Position numbers and translations under genes: made by a program
Shown here: positions 6,506 to 8,432 of the stretch, in pieces
Position numbering within the stretch: the first letter of the stretch is position 1
Layout of the letters: every line of letters begins with the position of its first letter
Notes under the pieces: generated by a model
Databases searched by the model: none
What the model was told of the DNA's origin: nothing
Seen by the model: the letters and a program-made list of their open reading frames with translations, nothing else
NCBI RefSeq assembly: GCF_937900395.1
Contig: NZ_CALCDX010000047.1
Span: 1-8,432, forward strand
Source of the DNA: an uncultured Caulobacter sp.
GTDB lineage: Bacteria > Pseudomonadota > Alphaproteobacteria > Caulobacterales > Caulobacteraceae
Direction of reading: 5' to 3'
Length of the DNA stretch: 8,432 bases

Positions 6506-6512
6506 CTCCCTC
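6506..6512 (-). promoter_or_regulatory. Ribosome binding site GAGGGAG of purU
   Basis: GAGGGAG at 6512-6506 with a six-base spacer (CGGACC) before the ATG. Its first G is also the last base of the TAG that ends a small upstream frame, so termination of that frame would place a ribosome on this site. Confidence 0.65.
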
Positions 6513-6562
6513 TAGAGAACCGCAGCCGCCAAGAAAAGCCCGCCGGCGAGGCTCATGGGCAT
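6512..6562 (-). other. Possible 16-codon hydrophobic leader ORF upstream of purU
   Basis: From the ATG at 6562 the minus strand reads MPMSLAGGLFLAAAVL and stops at TAG (6514-6512), overlapping the purU ribosome binding site. A second in-frame ATG is at 6556. There is no clear Shine-Dalgarno sequence for the small frame, so its translation is uncertain. A hairpin followed by four Ts lies inside it. It could be a regulatory leader peptide or a chance frame in GC-rich DNA. Confidence 0.2.
6534..6553 (-). terminator. Hairpin with short U-run in the purU leader (possible attenuator)
   Basis: On the minus strand AGCC, a bulged T, CG, loop CCGG, then CG and GGCT form six base pairs with one bulge, followed directly by TTTT. 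It lies 35 to 54 bases before the purU ATG, so it would act on purU mRNA as an attenuator rather than end an upstream gene; no minus-strand gene is immediately upstream. The stem is short and the U-run minimal. Confidence 0.3.
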
Positions 6563-6687
6563 GAAATCGCTCAGGCGAAGCCGCAAAAGCCGCCAACCAG
6601 CACAACCATGCCCCGTCGAAGATCAATAAGAGGCGAGCGCGCGCCGGTGGGTAGGCGCGGCGAGGAGAACGGGTCTAGGCTCGACTG

Positions 6688-7863
6688 ATGATTTCCTCTT
6701 CAGAAGTCTTGTTCGCCCGCGCGATCGATATCCTGGCCAAGCTGGTGGCCTTCGACACAACGTCTCGGCGCTCGAACCTTGAACTGATCCAGTGGGTCGA
6801 GGGCTATCTCGCCGACCTCGGCGTGCCCTCCAGGCGCGTGCCCAGCGCGGACGGGACCAAGTCGAACCTGATGGCGATGATCGGTCCGGCCGTGGAAGGC
6901 GGGGTCGTGCTATCGGGGCATACCGACGTCGTGCCGGTCGACGGCCAGCCCTGGTCCAGCGATCCCTGGACCCTGACGGAACGCGACGGTCGTCTTTACG
7001 GCCGCGGAACCTGCGACATGAAGGGCTTCTTGGCCTTGGCGCTGGCCGCCGCCCCCGACCTTGCCAAGGCGACGTTGAGCAGGCCGGTCCATCTCGCCTT
7101 CTCCTATGACGAGGAGGTCGGATGCCTGGGCGCACCGGACATGATCGAGGTCATCGCCCGCGAAGCACCGCGTCCCGCCCTCGTCGTGGTGGGCGAACCG
7201 ACAGACATGGTCGCCGTGCGCGCCCATAAGGGCATCGCCAGCTTCATCGTCACCGTCACGGGACGCGAAGCCCATTCCAGCCTGACCCACCTGGGCGTCT
7301 CGGCGAACATGGCGGCGATCAAGCTGATGGCGATGCTGGTCGCGCTTTCCGAGCGCCTGGAGCGCGAGGCGGATCCCAACTCGCCCTTCACGCCCAAGGG
7401 CGCGACCCTGACCATCGGCCAGGTCAACGGCGGGACCGCCGTGAACATCCTCGCCCGCGAGTGCGTCTTCGTCTTCGACCTGCGCACGCCGGCGGGCATG
7501 GACCCCGAGGCGCTGCTGGCCGACTTCTTCGCGGCCGCCCAGCGGATGGACGCCGAGATCAAGGCCAAGGCGCCGGAAGGCGGCGTGAGAATAGAGCGCC
7601 GCTCCCTGACTCCGGCCTTCGCGCCGGAGGAGGACGGCGTCGCCGAGACCTTCGCGCGCAGGCTGGCGGGCGACAACGGCCCGCCCCGCGTCGTGCCCTA
7701 CGCCGCCGAGGCGGGACAGTTCCAGGGCGCGGGCTTCTCGACCGTGATCTGCGGCCCCGGCTCGATCGATCAGGCTCACCAGCCCGACGAATATGTCGAA
7801 CTCAGCCAGATGCAGCGCGGCGCGGCCTTCATGCGCCGCTTGATTGAGGACCTGTCGGTCTAG
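6688..7863 (+). CDS. argE: Acetylornithine deacetylase (M20 family)
   Basis: ArgE hydrolyses N-acetylornithine to ornithine and acetate in arginine synthesis, in the cytoplasm, using a two-metal centre. The 391-residue protein has the full M20 set: GHTDVVPV at 77-84 with His78 and Asp80, GRGTCDMKG at 105-113 with bridging Asp110, DEEVGC at 141-146 with base Glu142 and ligand Glu143, GEPT at 169-172 with Glu170, and the C-terminal ligand His364 in DQAHQPDEY. The inserted dimerisation domain spans about 175-290 and includes GREAHSS at 192-198. GEPT plus the AHQPDEY ending favours ArgE over DapE or carboxypeptidase G2, but a related M20 deacylase is possible. An in-frame TAG at 6676-6678 means the start cannot lie further upstream than the ATG at 6688; GAGGAG is 20 bases away, too far for normal use. 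It is divergent from purU and convergent with the glycosyltransferase. Confidence 0.86.
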   Translation: MISSSEVLFARAIDILAKLVAFDTTSRRSNLELIQWVEGYLADLGVPSRRVPSADGTKSNLMAMIGPAVEGGVVLSGHTDVVPVDGQPWSSDPWTLTERDGRLYGRGTCDMKGFLALALAAAPDLAKATLSRPVHLAFSYDEEVGCLGAPDMIEVIAREAPRPALVVVGEPTDMVAVRAHKGIASFIVTVTGREAHSSLTHLGVSANMAAIKLMAMLVALSERLEREADPNSPFTPKGATLTIGQVNGGTAVNILARECVFVFDLRTPAGMDPEALLADFFAAAQRMDAEIKAKAPEGGVRIERRSLTPAFAPEEDGVAETFARRLAGDNGPPRVVPYAAEAGQFQGAGFSTVICGPGSIDQAHQPDEYVELSQMQRGAAFMRRLIEDLSV

Positions 7864-8432
7864 AGGCCGCGCGCCTTGCGGATCACCAACCGCCGGCCGA
7901 TGAAGGCCGCCGGATCGATCGACATCACCCGCAGGATCGCGCCCGGCGAGGCCTTGCGCCTGGCCTGGATCGCGCGGCGATCCGCCATGACCGCGTCGAG
8001 GTCGTCGCGCTTCAGCGCCGCCTTTATCCCTCGGATAGCGGGGGCGACGTCGCCCCGCCGCCAGTGCAGCAGCAGCAGGCCGGCCGTCACGGCGACGTGC
8101 AGCGGCAGGGTGACGGGGAACAGCCAGCCCGGCGTGTTCTTCAGGAAGGTCCAGACGCGGTTGCGCGAGCCGTGGAAGATGGCGAAGTCGGAGCGCACCC
8201 CGGTGCTGGCCGAGCCGACGTGAGCAACCTTGGCCCTGGGCAGGAGCAGCGTGGGCTGGCCCAGCAGCCGCAGGCGATAGCCCAGGTCGACATCCTCGCA
8301 GTAGCAGAAGTAGCGCTCGTCGAAGCCGCCGACATCGAGGAAAAGTTGGCGGTCGATCAGCATGGCCGCGCCGCAGGCCGAGAACACCTCGCCCTCGGGC
8401 AGGACAGCCGGCGCCTTTCGGCCGTAGCCGCC
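7860..8432 (-). CDS. Family 2 glycosyltransferase, C-terminal part (truncated by the window edge)
   Basis: The frame is open from the right edge and ends at TAG (7862-7860), giving 190 residues without the N-terminal nucleotide-binding half. Visible residue 1 starts GGYGRKAP. CGAAMLIDR at 20-28, GGFDERYFCYCEDVDLGYR at 35-53 and AHVGSAST at 70-77 are hallmark segments of the rhamnosyltransferase-like branch of family 2, where the EDVD acidic cluster (46-49) sits at the active site. FHGSRNRVWTFLKNTPGW at 86-103 follows, then a hydrophobic stretch at about 104-123 that may anchor the protein to the inner membrane, and a basic tail rich in Arg and Lys. A GTG at 8387-8385 is an internal codon, not the start, because the homologous sequence continues upstream. 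It probably adds a sugar to a surface polysaccharide; the donor is unknown, though dTDP-rhamnose is suggested by the nearby rfb genes. Confidence 0.86.
   Translation of the reverse strand, partial: GGYGRKAPAVLPEGEVFSACGAAMLIDRQLFLDVGGFDERYFCYCEDVDLGYRLRLLGQPTLLLPRAKVAHVGSASTGVRSDFAIFHGSRNRVWTFLKNTPGWLFPVTLPLHVAVTAGLLLLHWRRGDVAPAIRGIKAALKRDDLDAVMADRRAIQARRKASPGAILRVMSIDPAAFIGRRLVIRKARGL

Noticed and set aside
6339..6626. 95-codon minus-strand frame covering the purU leader and its start region
   Set aside because: Most of it is the out-of-frame translation of the PurU ACT domain. There is no ribosome binding site or domain.
7860..8387. GTG at 8387 as the start of the right-edge glycosyltransferase
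   Set aside because: The frame stays open to the window edge and the upstream residues (GGYGRKAP...) fit the family, so the gene is truncated, not short.

Overview
The window is GC-rich, gene-dense bacterial DNA with short intergenic gaps, G/C-biased third codon positions, GTG as well as ATG starts, and proteins that read as alphaproteobacterial. The gene families, the rarity of CTAG, and a promoter-like site resembling the Caulobacter housekeeping consensus suggest Caulobacter or a close relative. This is inference; no marker gene in the window proves the genus.

Layout, left to right. All genes are on the minus strand except argE. (1) The first 15 codons of an unidentified gene (47 to 1, leaving the window). 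(2) A C5-cytosine DNA methyltransferase with no restriction partner in view (1241-120). (3) An exported class C beta-lactamase-like serine hydrolase with a GTG start (2564-1284). (4) Three of the four dTDP-L-rhamnose genes, in transcription order rfbB (5571-4504), rfbD (4504-3635) and rfbA (3518-2646). rfbB and rfbD overlap by one base (TGATG). rfbC/rmlC, the 3,5-epimerase, is absent from the visible neighbourhood. (5) purU, formyltetrahydrofolate deformylase (6499-5657). (6) A 188-bp divergent intergenic region. (7) argE-like M20 deacetylase on the plus strand (6688-7863). (8) The C-terminal 190 residues of a family 2 glycosyltransferase, convergent with argE (8432-7860); the two stop codons share one CTAG palindrome.

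How they work together. RfbA, RfbB and RfbD carry glucose-1-phosphate towards dTDP-L-rhamnose, a donor for surface polysaccharide. The glycosyltransferase at the right edge resembles rhamnosyltransferases and could use it, but it lies on the other side of purU and argE. PurU (one-carbon/purine supply) and ArgE (arginine synthesis) are housekeeping genes. The methyltransferase looks like an orphan, regulatory-type enzyme.

I see no tRNA, rRNA, CRISPR array, insertion sequence, integrase or phage gene. No clearly new system is present. The points most worth a second look are the micro-ORF and hairpin in front of purU, the missing rmlC, the orphan methyltransferase, and the concentration of CTAG at gene boundaries.
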